64,000 nt of DNA from Spartinivicinus ruber. Lineage in GTDB: Bacteria > Pseudomonadota > Gammaproteobacteria > Pseudomonadales > Zooshikellaceae. The stretch lies in the NCBI RefSeq assembly GCF_011009015.1, contig NZ_CP048878.1, forward strand, positions 432,501 to 496,500. The letters are read 5' to 3'. Positions 8,336 to 17,760 of the stretch are shown here, piece by piece; the stretch's first letter is position 1, and each line of letters opens with the position of its first letter. The notes under the pieces were generated by a model. It was not told the origin of the DNA, did not search any database, and worked only from the letters and a program-made list of their open reading frames with translations. The position numbers and the translations under genes were made by a program.

Positions 8336-9079
8336 ATGATAGCAAGGTGTTTGACTTTTATTATCGGTGTTTTGGGCGTGTTGCGGCTCAGTGCCAATGA
8401 GTTGTTGGTGGTGACAGAAAACTGGCCTCCTTATAACTTCCGTAGTGAAGAGAGGATAGTCGGGGCTTCAACGGATATTGTTAAAAAAACATTAGATAAA
8501 ACCAACTACAAGTATAACATTCATTTATATCCTTGGGCGCGCTCATACGAGATTGCTCTAAATAAACCCAATGTTATCATTTATACCATTTTGCGCACTC
8601 CACAAAGAGAGCCACTATTTAAGTGGGTAGGGCCTTTATTTTCAGGAAAACAGTTTTATTTATATAAACTACACACGAGAACAGATGTTGTTTTATCAAA
8701 TATAGATGATGCAAAAAAATATATTATTGGTATTATGCGTGGTGATGTAAGTCATCAATTTTTTAGTTCAATAGGTATTACTGAAAGCAATGGGCTTAAT
8801 ATAACTATTTCAGAAGAAGAAAATATAAGAAAATTATTTAATTTAAAAATTGACCTAATATCGGGGAATAACATCAGCTTGCCTATAAGGATGAAAAAAC
8901 TTGGATATGATTTTAATGATATCAATCCAGTCATTATGACTTTTAAGTATGATTACTATATGGCTGTTAGTAAAAGTACTTCTGATACTGTCTATACTAA
9001 AATAAATGATGCGTTCAAGAATTCTATTGATGAAAATTTTAAAAATACTGTAATAAAAAAATATGGTATTTCTCATTAA
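8336..9079 (+). CDS. Periplasmic amino acid-binding-like protein (SBP_bac_3 fold)
   Basis: 247 residues with an N-terminal signal peptide (~1-20, ending LSANE) and the opening ELLVVTENWPPYNFRSEE typical of family 3 solute-binding proteins; a YPWARSYEIAL segment also fits this group. Many such stand-alone proteins in marine gammaproteobacteria have no permease nearby, as here, and their ligand is not known. The second half is markedly AT-rich with runs of Lys, Asn and Ile codons, unlike its neighbours, which could indicate transfer or relaxed constraint. Convergent with sbcC. Confidence 0.75.
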   Translation: MIARCLTFIIGVLGVLRLSANELLVVTENWPPYNFRSEERIVGASTDIVKKTLDKTNYKYNIHLYPWARSYEIALNKPNVIIYTILRTPQREPLFKWVGPLFSGKQFYLYKLHTRTDVVLSNIDDAKKYIIGIMRGDVSHQFFSSIGITESNGLNITISEEENIRKLFNLKIDLISGNNISLPIRMKKLGYDFNDINPVIMTFKYDYYMAVSKSTSDTVYTKINDAFKNSIDENFKNTVIKKYGISH

Positions 9080-9100
9080 ATGGTTTTAACTATATTATTT

Positions 9101-12100
9101 TCAAATAGCAAAACAACTATCCAGTTTACTATAACCTAAACCGTTGGCTTTCTTTACTTGAATTTGGGTGGGAATTCTTTCTTTCAGAGCTTCAACATGG
9201 GAAATGATTCCTATCATTTTACCACTAGCATTAAGGGCATCTAAGGCATCCAGTGCTGTATCAAGTGTTTCTGCATCTAGGGTGCCGAATCCTTCATCTA
9301 GAAATAAAGAGTCAATGGAGGTTTTGTAACTGACTAAGTCGGAAAGTGCCAGAGCTAAGGCTAAGCTGACTAAAAAGCTTTCGCCACCTGATAAGGTTTT
9401 GGTGTCTCTTTCTACATCGGCTTGCCAGGTATCCACTACAACTATTTCTAACTCTTCAGTGAGTTTACGTTTCAGTTGATATCGACCATGTAATCGCTGT
9501 ATTTGCTGATTTGCTATATAAACAAGGTGATCCAAAGTAACACCTTGAGCAAAACGGCGAAATTTATCCCCTTTAGCGGAACCAATAAGACTATCCAGCT
9601 TTACCCAGCTATCAGTAAAAGACTGCTGTTGTTTTATTTCTGTTAATAGTACTTGTTGTTTTAGCTCAGCGCCAGTATTTGCTTTTAAGGTAGCCCTTAA
9701 TTCGGCTACTTTTTCTTGATAGAGTTTTTGCTGACTCGCTAGTTTAACCAGTTTATTGTTAATTTCATCAATGGTTTGTTCGGTTTGCTGTTCCTTTTGT
9801 AAGTTCATTAAGGTTTGCTTCGCATCGTGTAATAAAGCTTGATAACGTTGTTGCTCACTGTCCAGTTGCTGTTTTAACTCTCGTAACCGCTGATATTCCG
9901 CAGAAGAGAGTAAAGCCTGTTCAAATAATTGTTGGCTGCTAAATGGACTCTTGGCTAACGCTTGTTGCCATTGTTGTGTAATATCTAGTAGCTGTTGTTT
10001 CAATACTCGCTTACTTTCTTGCAAGTTGGTTATTTGTCCGGATAATTGGTTATAGCGTTGTTGATGTTGCTGATGTTGCTCTGTGGTTGTTTGTAATAGC
10101 TTTTCCTGATCAGCTAACTGTTGTTTTAATTGGCTGCGTTCAGTATGAATTTGTTTATCTCCAAAGAGTTGATAACGCTCCACCTGATGTTGTTTTAAGT
10201 TGTTATTGATGGTGGCTAACGAGTCAGTGTTGGCTTCTATAAGCTGTGTTGTTTGTTGAGTATCCTTTTCTATTGCTTTGATTATCAATTTATTTTCTGC
10301 TAAAGCTTGCAGTAGTTTGTCATGCTGTAGCTGAGTTTGTTGATATTTCTGGCTGATTAACACTTGCTGGTTAAGCCAGTCGTGTTGACAACTTAAGCTT
10401 GGTAACTCTTCATTAAAGCCGGTAAGTTCTTTACTAAGCGAAGTTTCCAATGCTTCGAGTTGTTGTTGGATACTATCTAAATTTGTGGCTTCAGTTTGGT
10501 GTTGAGCTTGTAAGCTTTCTATAGATTGTTTTATCAATTTTAATTCAGTTTCATTCTGTGCTTCTTCTGTTACTAATATTTGTATTCGCTGTTGTTGCTC
10601 TGTTAATTGTTTTTTTAGGGATTTATATTCATACCATTGACTAGAAATATTTTCCTGTTGTGAGTGGCTATATTGTAAAAAAGTTGTTATAGCAACCGAA
10701 TCGGTTATAGCGAGGGATATTGCCACTTGGCAAGTCAGTTTATCCCAATCACTGTTACATTGTTCAACTTGTTTCGCTATGTCTTCAATTTGTTGTTGGT
10801 TGTATTGATTTTGTTGAGTGAGAGAAATTATGTCATTACTGACATTTTGTAAAACTTCTTCTAGTTCTGATAACTCCTTCCGTTTGGCTAATAGTTGCTG
10901 CTCTGTTTGGGAGGGATCTATTTGCTGATACTCTGTTATTGAAGGATGTTCTTCTGCACCACAGAGGGGGCATGGCTGACCTTCTTGCAGTTTAGCGCGG
11001 TGTGTAGCAAGGCTTTGAATGTTACGTTCTAAGATTAAATTTTTCTCAATCGTCGCTAGGTGTGCTTGAATAGTTGCTTTTATCTGTTTTTTTGTCGTTA
11101 TTTGATAGTTGTATTCAGTCAGCTGATTTTTTATTAAGTTATGTTTAGCATCTAGGCTCTTTTGATTGTGAGTGAGCTCTTGATACTTGTTGGCTAGGCT
11201 TTCAAGTTGATTTAACAAAGGGCGCTGCGCTACTGATTGGTGGTAAGCAACTTCCAGGGTTTCTTCACTGTGTTCAGCTAATAGTTGGCTGGTTTTGTCT
11301 GATAAAGATTGAAACTGATTGTGTTGCTGTTGCAGTGATATTTTTTTTTCAGAGATGGTTTTTTTAAAATGACGAAGCTGTTGATTTTTGTTTGTAATTA
11401 ACTCATTAGTTTGATTAAGTTTATGAGTGTCTTCCTGTTTTTTCTCAATAATTATTTTTCGTTGTTTGAGTTGTTCTTGCCATACTCCTAGCTTTTCGGC
11501 TAGATATTTATGTTGTGAGTTAACGTCTAAATATTTTTTAGCGCTAGTAAAGTTTGATTTTGTTTCAGTATATTGTTGAATGGCTTTATCAAGGTCATCT
11601 TGATGTTTACTTTGTGCTTGTTTTAGTTGAGTTAAGTTTTTTTCAAATTGTTGTTGCTGTTCAACCAAGTTGGCTATTTTAGTATCTAGAGGTAAAATCT
11701 GATCTACTAGTTTTTCTAGCTTGTTTTGATCTTCTTGATATTGTTTACAGGTCACAGTTATCGCTTTAACCTGTTCGCCTGCCAGTTTTATTTCTTGCAA
11801 AATGGTTTCTTGTACATTTAGCTGTCCTGATATTTCCAATTGGTTGCTTTCATAGCGCTTATTGATATCTGACCAGGCATCGTAAACAGGCTTAATTTCT
11901 AAAGCTGGTAGATAGTCATCTAGTTTTTTTACATCTGGGGCTGCTTGAGTGATTGTTTCTTGATGCCTTTCAATGTTATATTGAGTTTGACTTATTTTTG
12001 TCTCAGTTGCTGCTATTTGTTCAAGCCAGTTTTTTTGTTTATTATATTTTTTAAGTTCGATATCTAGATTATTCAGTAATTCGACTAGGTTTGCTTGTTT

Positions 12101-12778
12101 TGAGAAAAATTGCTGCTTGGTTTCCTCTGTGAGTAATTCAGTATTATTGGCTTTTTCATTTAACAGTGATAACTTGGTTTTTTCGTGCTGACAACGTTCG
12201 TAAACTCGCTGAGAAATTTGTCCATACACTTCCGTACCAGTCAGTTCTTCTAGTAACTCTGCACGTTCATTGGGTTTGGCATTTAAAAAAGCGGCAAAAC
12301 CACCTTGAGCCAGTAAAATTGATTTAGTAAATCGGCTAAAGTCTAAACCTGTAATTTCCTCTATTTGACTTCGGGTTTCGGTAAGTTTGTCGGCAATAAT
12401 AGTTCCTTCACTGCTACCATTTAGTTTAGCAAGTTCTGCTTTTGGTGGTTGTAAATTCCCGGTCGCTTTACCTCGAGCTCGTCGCTGTTGCCAAAAGGCG
12501 CGATAACGTTGGCTTTTTACTTCAAACTCTACTTCTACCAAGCACTCCGAAGTGTGGCGGCTCATTAAATCGTTGCTGGTTGTCGAGATAACATCTAAAC
12601 GTGGAGTTTTATGATATAAAGCAAGACAAATGGCATCCAACAATGTGGTTTTACCTGCTCCAGTCGGGCCGGTAATGGCAAATAATCCATTATTGACAAA
12701 GTCTGGTTGAGTAAAGTCAATCAACCATTCGCCTTTAAGAGAGTTAATATTTTTTAGCCTTAAACTTAAAATTTTCAT
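9101..12778 (-). CDS. sbcC: Exonuclease subunit SbcC
   Basis: Rad50-like ATPase of the SbcCD nuclease, which opens hairpins and cleans DNA ends. 1225 residues: N-terminal Walker A GPTGAGKTTLLD (~36-47), two long Gln-rich coiled-coil arms, a zinc-hook CPLC at residues 603-606 halfway along, and the C-terminal ABC signature LSGGESFLVSLALALALSDL plus Walker B SLFLDEGFGTLD. The many CAA/CAG codons make the plus strand look repetitive (gttgttg runs), but this is coiled-coil coding, not a tandem repeat. Its ATG overlaps the sbcD stop (ATGA), giving the standard sbcDC operon. Confidence 0.96.
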   Translation of the reverse strand: MKILSLRLKNINSLKGEWLIDFTQPDFVNNGLFAITGPTGAGKTTLLDAICLALYHKTPRLDVISTTSNDLMSRHTSECLVEVEFEVKSQRYRAFWQQRRARGKATGNLQPPKAELAKLNGSSEGTIIADKLTETRSQIEEITGLDFSRFTKSILLAQGGFAAFLNAKPNERAELLEELTGTEVYGQISQRVYERCQHEKTKLSLLNEKANNTELLTEETKQQFFSKQANLVELLNNLDIELKKYNKQKNWLEQIAATETKISQTQYNIERHQETITQAAPDVKKLDDYLPALEIKPVYDAWSDINKRYESNQLEISGQLNVQETILQEIKLAGEQVKAITVTCKQYQEDQNKLEKLVDQILPLDTKIANLVEQQQQFEKNLTQLKQAQSKHQDDLDKAIQQYTETKSNFTSAKKYLDVNSQHKYLAEKLGVWQEQLKQRKIIIEKKQEDTHKLNQTNELITNKNQQLRHFKKTISEKKISLQQQHNQFQSLSDKTSQLLAEHSEETLEVAYHQSVAQRPLLNQLESLANKYQELTHNQKSLDAKHNLIKNQLTEYNYQITTKKQIKATIQAHLATIEKNLILERNIQSLATHRAKLQEGQPCPLCGAEEHPSITEYQQIDPSQTEQQLLAKRKELSELEEVLQNVSNDIISLTQQNQYNQQQIEDIAKQVEQCNSDWDKLTCQVAISLAITDSVAITTFLQYSHSQQENISSQWYEYKSLKKQLTEQQQRIQILVTEEAQNETELKLIKQSIESLQAQHQTEATNLDSIQQQLEALETSLSKELTGFNEELPSLSCQHDWLNQQVLISQKYQQTQLQHDKLLQALAENKLIIKAIEKDTQQTTQLIEANTDSLATINNNLKQHQVERYQLFGDKQIHTERSQLKQQLADQEKLLQTTTEQHQQHQQRYNQLSGQITNLQESKRVLKQQLLDITQQWQQALAKSPFSSQQLFEQALLSSAEYQRLRELKQQLDSEQQRYQALLHDAKQTLMNLQKEQQTEQTIDEINNKLVKLASQQKLYQEKVAELRATLKANTGAELKQQVLLTEIKQQQSFTDSWVKLDSLIGSAKGDKFRRFAQGVTLDHLVYIANQQIQRLHGRYQLKRKLTEELEIVVVDTWQADVERDTKTLSGGESFLVSLALALALSDLVSYKTSIDSLFLDEGFGTLDAETLDTALDALDALNASGKMIGIISHVEALKERIPTQIQVKKANGLGYSKLDSCFAI

Positions 12779-14103
12779 TTCAGTGGTGCGTCCTGTAAAG
12801 AAGACATTTCCTTATTATTAGCTTGATCATTCTCTATTGATTTTACTTTGCTTGATTTTATCGATTTAAGTTCAGGCGCTTCTGTATCAATTTCGTTAAG
12901 TTCGCTGACAATACAATTAAAGTGATGGATTAACTGATCTTTTATTGCATCTTCTAGTGACTCTTGTGCAAGGCGTCGTTGAAATACCTCCAGTGGGGAT
13001 AACTCCGTTAAGGTCTCTTTGGCTGCCAATTCGATCGCTTGTTGTTGGGACCGGTTGCGCTTTACTTTTAGTATTTCAAATGGTTTATCTGCGATTATTG
13101 CTTGAATGCGAGATTGTAAATCAGTTAAATAGTCGTCTTCTTCAACTACTATTTCTAGCCAAGTTGTTTTACCTGGTTTTGGCAACTCAAGCTCATTTAA
13201 TTGGCCTTCAATACTAACTAAGTTGCCTTTAATGGTTGCCATTGGTTGAAAGCGAGGGATTTCAATGGATTCGATAGCTCTTGGGCAATTTACTGATAAT
13301 TCAACGCACAGCACTTGCTTTACATCGTTTAACTCGTCAAAACTGAGGGGAATAGGGGAGCCTGAATAGCGAATATAATCCAGATCAGATACTTGTTGGC
13401 TGCTGTGAAGGTGCCCTAATGCAATATAATCGGCAGGTGGAAAATGATCAGCTGAGAAGGCTGTTAAACTGCCAATATAAATATCGCGTACTGACTCAGA
13501 GGATTTGCAGCCAACAGAAGCCAAGTGGCCAGTCATAACGATCGGCAACGGTTTCCCTAGGCTGTACTCGTCGGCTTTTTTTTGAGCAACTTTGAAAGCC
13601 TGCTGATAATGATCTGCTATTGCCTGCTCGAGATTTTGTTGTTTTTCTGTTTGGGTTTGGCATGCTTGGCTAGCTAATACATCTCTTGGGCGAATATAAG
13701 GTATTGCACAAATAATGGCTGCTGGCTTGCCTTCACTATCCTTAGCTGTAAGTACTTGTTGATCAAGACTATCAGAGATGGCACCAATTACCGTGACATT
13801 TAAACAGGACAAAATACTGCGGGACTCGTGCAATACCGCTACAGAGTCATGATTACCTCCTACAATCACGACTTGCTGACATTGGGTGCTTTGAATGCCA
13901 ACCATAAAATTATTGTATAACTTTCGAGCATAACTGGGCGGTGTACCTGTATCAAAGATGTCTCCGGCGACTATTAGTATGTCTATTTTTTGCTCATCAA
14001 TGGTTGTAAGCAACCACTCTAAAAATGCCTGGTGTTCAGCCTCACGGCTCTTATGCATGAAGTGTTGGCCTAAATGCCAATCTGATGTATGAAGTAAACG
14101 CAT
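12775..14103 (-). CDS. sbcD: Exonuclease subunit SbcD
   Basis: Mre11-like Mn2+-dependent nuclease subunit of SbcCD. The metallophosphoesterase motifs are intact: DWHLGQ near the start, AGDIFDTG, GGNHDS and TGHLASVG, GHLHSSQ. The chosen ATG at 14103 yields MRLLHTSDWHLGQHF, the family start; the frame also has ATGs further upstream (14166, 14130) that would add an atypical 21-residue tail. About 442 residues, slightly long for the family because of a charged C-terminal extension (~400-442, Lys/Ser/Glu-rich) just before sbcC. First gene of the operon, with an AT-rich spacer upstream. Confidence 0.95.
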   Translation of the reverse strand: MRLLHTSDWHLGQHFMHKSREAEHQAFLEWLLTTIDEQKIDILIVAGDIFDTGTPPSYARKLYNNFMVGIQSTQCQQVVIVGGNHDSVAVLHESRSILSCLNVTVIGAISDSLDQQVLTAKDSEGKPAAIICAIPYIRPRDVLASQACQTQTEKQQNLEQAIADHYQQAFKVAQKKADEYSLGKPLPIVMTGHLASVGCKSSESVRDIYIGSLTAFSADHFPPADYIALGHLHSSQQVSDLDYIRYSGSPIPLSFDELNDVKQVLCVELSVNCPRAIESIEIPRFQPMATIKGNLVSIEGQLNELELPKPGKTTWLEIVVEEDDYLTDLQSRIQAIIADKPFEILKVKRNRSQQQAIELAAKETLTELSPLEVFQRRLAQESLEDAIKDQLIHHFNCIVSELNEIDTEAPELKSIKSSKVKSIENDQANNKEMSSLQDAPLK

Positions 14104-14601
14104 ATGTGAGGCCCAAATCCTCGTCAGCATTGTGTTGATCAAAGAATGATAATATTTAGCTGGCACTAATATGTCTAGCGAGGCGAAGAATGAACAATTT
14201 TTGATCTTTAAAGTAGGGTTACTATTGATCGTACGTTAGGTTGAGTATAGAGATAGCCTAATCAAGGAAAAACTTTTAACTATTTGTAAATATAAATGTG
14301 ATTTATTTCACTGTTATGTATCGTTTATTCAAACTTATTTATGTGGACATATAAAGCTATCGACATTGTTAATTTTATTTAGTAATCTATTTTTGTGATC
14401 AGTCATCCATTTTAAACAAGTGTTATAAAGTAGAATTATAAATAATAATAAAAACTGGTTGTTGTGTGTTCATATTCGTTACTTTACAGAACTAAGGAAT
14501 ACACGGCAATTAATGTGCTGAATTCACCTTATATTACATACTTTATAAGTCACTAAGATATATAATATAAGATGAAAGATAACAATAATAAATGGCTGCT
14601 T
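14104..14601. other. AT-rich divergent spacer between sbcD and the lipase gene
   Basis: About 470-500 bp of very AT-rich sequence that must hold promoters for both flanking genes. I see no gene, no strong hairpin and no clear repeat in it. Confidence 0.4.
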
Positions 14602-15801
14602 ATGAAAAAATTAATTTACCTTGCTTTAATTTTACTTACCTTTTCTTTATCAACTCAACTCCAGGCGAAAAACTTAAACAGTATTAATCGAATAATAATA
14701 TTTGGTGATAGTTTAAGTGATACAGGGAAAATGTATAAAAAGTCCAAAGGCTGGTTACCATCTAGTCCCCCTTATCATGTAGGACGGTTTTCCGATGGTC
14801 CGGTTTGGGTTGATTATATCAAAGAAACTTTGCAGCAGGATGCTCTTAATTTAACCATTATTAATGAAGCAGAGGGGGGCGCAACTGCCGCTTCATATGA
14901 AAAAGTATCTTATAACCCTACTTATCAGGTAATTAATAATCTTGAATATGAGGTAAAACAGTTTTTAGAAAATGATCAATTCCAGTCATCAGATCTTGTA
15001 GTGATTTGGGCGGGTGCCAACGATTATATGACGAATAACTGGCGAGATACTGATCAGGTTATGTTGGCGATTGATCAAACAATTAGTAAGGCGTTAATTG
15101 GTGGAGCTGCTCAGGTCTTGGTTATTAATATGCCTAAGCTGAATATTCCCCCTTTTTCTATTTATTATGATTACAGTCAATCAACTGATTTAGAAGCTGT
15201 TTCGATAAAACATAATCAAGAGTTGGTACGATTGATGGGGACAAGAAACCCTGAAAAAGTTAAATTATATGATATTGCTGGCGAACTAGAGAAAATGATT
15301 CAAAATGCAGCAGAGCTGGGTTTTACTAATACTGATCAAGCATGTTATACCAAAGGTTATATTTGGCGTCCTTTTATTAAAGGTAAAAATAAGCAGTACG
15401 CGTATAGTGAGTCTTTGATGCAGCAAGAGCAGTATAGCTGGCGAGAAGGAGAAGAACTGAGAAAGATGGAAGAAATGAATCAATATGAATTACAAGAGTT
15501 ATTTGAATATAACCCTAACTTTGCTAGCAACCCTATGCTACATGATGCATTGCCTTCCCGCCAACAAATGTATCAGCGGCAAAGAGAGACTTACAGGTTA
15601 AAAGACAGGTCAGGATTGTACAGTGATGAGCCCAAGGCTGCAGAGAGCATAGATATAGCAGGCAATGCCCCAGATAATTGCGATGGCTACTTATTTTGGG
15701 ATAAGGTACACCCAACTACAGCAGCACATAAAGTACTAGCTGAAAAACTGTATAGCTTCTTTAAACAGCAATATTTTAGTCAAGTTAAGCAAAATTACTA
15801 A
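14602..15801 (+). CDS. Secreted GDSL/SGNH-family lipase or phospholipase
   Basis: About 399 residues from the chosen ATG, which gives a textbook signal peptide (MKKLIYLALILLTFSLSTQL, cleaved near QAKN); ATG at 14572 is an alternative start. SGNH blocks are all present: FGDSLSDTG with the nucleophile Ser (block I), EGGATAAS (Gly block), WAGANDYM (Asn block III) and WDKVHPTTAAH with the Asp-x-x-His pair (block V). Resembles thermolabile hemolysin/PlaA-type secreted phospholipases, with a ~120-residue insertion rich in Tyr, Gln and Glu (~250-350) ahead of block V. Expected to act outside the cytoplasm on lipid or acyl esters. Followed by a strong terminator. Confidence 0.88.
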   Translation: MKKLIYLALILLTFSLSTQLQAKNLNSINRIIIFGDSLSDTGKMYKKSKGWLPSSPPYHVGRFSDGPVWVDYIKETLQQDALNLTIINEAEGGATAASYEKVSYNPTYQVINNLEYEVKQFLENDQFQSSDLVVIWAGANDYMTNNWRDTDQVMLAIDQTISKALIGGAAQVLVINMPKLNIPPFSIYYDYSQSTDLEAVSIKHNQELVRLMGTRNPEKVKLYDIAGELEKMIQNAAELGFTNTDQACYTKGYIWRPFIKGKNKQYAYSESLMQQEQYSWREGEELRKMEEMNQYELQELFEYNPNFASNPMLHDALPSRQQMYQRQRETYRLKDRSGLYSDEPKAAESIDIAGNAPDNCDGYLFWDKVHPTTAAHKVLAEKLYSFFKQQYFSQVKQNY

Positions 15802-15811
15802 CTATTGGGAA

Positions 15812-15851
15812 ATAGTTACCCTTTTCAGGAAGAGGGTAACTATACTTTTTT
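15812..15851 (+). terminator. Rho-independent terminator after the lipase gene
   Basis: Perfect 10-bp inverted repeat ATAGTTACCC (15812-15821) and GGGTAACTAT (15834-15843) followed by ACTTTTTT. Lies between convergent genes; the T-run supports the plus strand. Confidence 0.8.
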
Positions 15852-15856
15852 CAGAC

Positions 15857-16318
15857 TTACTGCCCAATAAGAATCTGTCGAGTGATAGCTTGAACCTCGG
15901 GGCTTGTCATTAACTGTTGTATTTTTTGGTTGCTCTGTAAGGCATTAAGGTCACCATTACTGATTAATTTCATCAACTCAGGGTCGGCAAGGATAGCTTT
16001 AACTTGAGGGTCGTTTTGTAGTGCCAGAATTGTTTTTAATGTATCAGGGTTATTGGTAATAGAATGTTTGATGACGTCAAGTGATAAGCCATTGAGTGTA
16101 TTAGTAGTAGACTGACCTTTACTGATGGTGCGTACCTTGCTTTGCTCTATTCGAACTTGTCCTAAGCTAGAAGTATTAATGACATAGATTCCATCATTTA
16201 AGGACTTAATCTCACCAGAGAGACGAGAGCCATCTGTTAGCTCAATAGTGTCAGCAAGAGAAACTGTACTGAGCAGTAGGCCAGTTGCCAGAATGATGGA
16301 TTTGAACTTGAGAAGCAT
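15857..16318 (-). CDS. Small periplasmic protein with SH3/LSm-like and STI1-like segments
   Basis: 153 residues. Signal peptide ~1-22 (ending VSLAD), then TIELTDGSRLSGEIKSLNDG...GQVRIEQSKVRTI, a beta-rich segment like the small SH3/LSm-type modules found in envelope proteins, and an alpha-helical C-terminal third (~95-153) with repeated NDPQVKAILADPELMKLI and SNQKIQQLMTSPEVQAI units that resemble STI1/Hop DP-type co-chaperone motifs. No function is known to me. Monocistronic, convergent with the lipase gene. The gene is clearly real; the domain readings are by eye. Confidence 0.72.
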   Translation of the reverse strand: MLLKFKSIILATGLLLSTVSLADTIELTDGSRLSGEIKSLNDGIYVINTSSLGQVRIEQSKVRTISKGQSTTNTLNGLSLDVIKHSITNNPDTLKTILALQNDPQVKAILADPELMKLISNGDLNALQSNQKIQQLMTSPEVQAITRQILIGQ

Positions 16319-16985
16319 AAATTCTCCTGAGGTGATATTAATATTTTAATAAGTATACCAGTATCTATTATAACTGACTGTAACTATATATCACTCGCTT
16401 TGATCATATTTCAAGTCCAAGTATTTTTTATTTATCGTTCTCTGTAGTAATAAATATCTAATCATATATACTTTATTCATAATTATGCAGCCGCCTTGTG
16501 GAATGAAAATTTTCAACAGTTTATGTCTTTTGTATGGTTTTTGAATTTTGTGGAATTTTCTAGGTGGGTAAATAAGATTGTATAAATTAATTAAGATTAT
16601 ATCGAAGATTGAATAAAGTAGTGTTAACAGGACTAAGTTTGAAAAGCTTATCGTACATTATATATTCTGGACATTGTGAGAAAACTGTTTGCTGGATTTT
16701 TCGGTTAGTATAAATAAGTAAAGTGATTTATAGTTGTATTGGTGCCGGGAATATTGTAATAGACATGTGTATCCCTCTCTCAGTCTTTATCCTACAATAT
16801 AAGGTTAAGGGAAATAACCCCTACATTAGTTGATTAAAAAGAGGTTTTTTGATGTGTTTTTAATTGAAATACTTGTGTCTTAAAAATGTAATTAGCCATA
16901 AGGCTTCCGACTGGCAATGCGTAAAGGTCAAAACATAGCGGGTTTTTTCCAAAACAGCCAGGCGGAATGGATGTGGACTAAAAAT
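16319..16985. other. AT-rich intergenic stretch
   Basis: About 670 bp without a credible gene on either strand. The only structure noted is an 8-bp inverted repeat ATATTGTA/TACAATAT (16751-16758 and 16793-16800). It contains the promoter of the 15857-16318 gene at its left end and the 3' flank of the PEP-CTERM-like gene at its right end. Confidence 0.4.
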
Positions 16986-17627
16986 TCAAGTTATTTTTCG
17001 ACCGTAACTTAATAATCCCAGCCCAGCTAGTAATGTCAGGCTAAGTGTGCCTGGTAAAGAAATATTCTCTACGCTAGTGTTAAATCTTACATCATCAAGA
17101 AATATATGAAGCGGTTCGTTGCCATCAAACCCATATCTGAAAACTACTTTGGTAATTAATGTTTCACTCACAAAACCAATAAATTGGTCTGTCCAGTCAT
17201 TCATGTTGGCATCTGTCGATATGGTTTCAATTTCACCAGAATCGGTGAATATATCAAGATAAGCCGTGAAGTTATTGGTACAGCAACTGTCATCATTACC
17301 AAAGAATAAACCAAGTGCAGTGATTGGGTTTGTAAATGTCATGGAAATAGGGTCAGGATAGCTATTTGTAGTTAACCCATACTTGCCTGAAGGTGTGTTG
17401 CTACTACTAAATATATCCGCTGGGGCTCTATAAGTGCCAGTACTTGACGAAAACTTAATACCTGAAGATAACTGATCATCTTCAAAGTTTTCAATTTTAA
17501 AGTTGGCCTGACTACCAAGTCCACTAACTGAGTTTACTTGAGTTATTAAGCTAGCAGATGCTGAGTTTAAATATAGTCCCCCTATCGTTAAACAGAATAG
17601 CGCTGACAATGCATTAATTTTTTTCAT
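16986..17627 (-). CDS. PEP-CTERM-like exported surface protein
   Basis: About 213 residues from MKKINALSALF, with a signal peptide ending near SASA. The middle is a beta-rich carbohydrate/adhesion-like domain (LGLFFGNDDSCC, DVRF near the end). The C terminus SLPGTLSLTLLAGLGLLSYG followed by Arg-Lys is the Pro-Gly / hydrophobic helix / basic tail of PEP-CTERM sorting signals, although the usual Val-Pro-Glu-Pro is changed to Leu-Pro. Such proteins are processed by exosortases and linked to exopolysaccharide matrix; no exosortase gene is in this window. The frame extends upstream to 17708 but that part lacks signal features. Confidence 0.72.
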   Translation of the reverse strand: MKKINALSALFCLTIGGLYLNSASASLITQVNSVSGLGSQANFKIENFEDDQLSSGIKFSSSTGTYRAPADIFSSSNTPSGKYGLTTNSYPDPISMTFTNPITALGLFFGNDDSCCTNNFTAYLDIFTDSGEIETISTDANMNDWTDQFIGFVSETLITKVVFRYGFDGNEPLHIFLDDVRFNTSVENISLPGTLSLTLLAGLGLLSYGRKIT

Positions 17628-17760
17628 TGGGCTTACTCCTTGCCTTTGTTTTTTTTGCTCTATTACTTTTAAATAAACTGGGGATAAAATGCAATACGAC
17701 CTTAGCATTCTTTTTAAATAAACTCATAATTGAGGAAGTGTACGTGCACTAAGAGGATAC

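Noticed and set aside
9600-12200. Runs of gttgttg/ttgctg on the plus strand that look like a microsatellite
   Set aside because: They are CAA/CAG (Gln) codons of the SbcC coiled coil read in reverse, with irregular spacing and no exact tandem unit.
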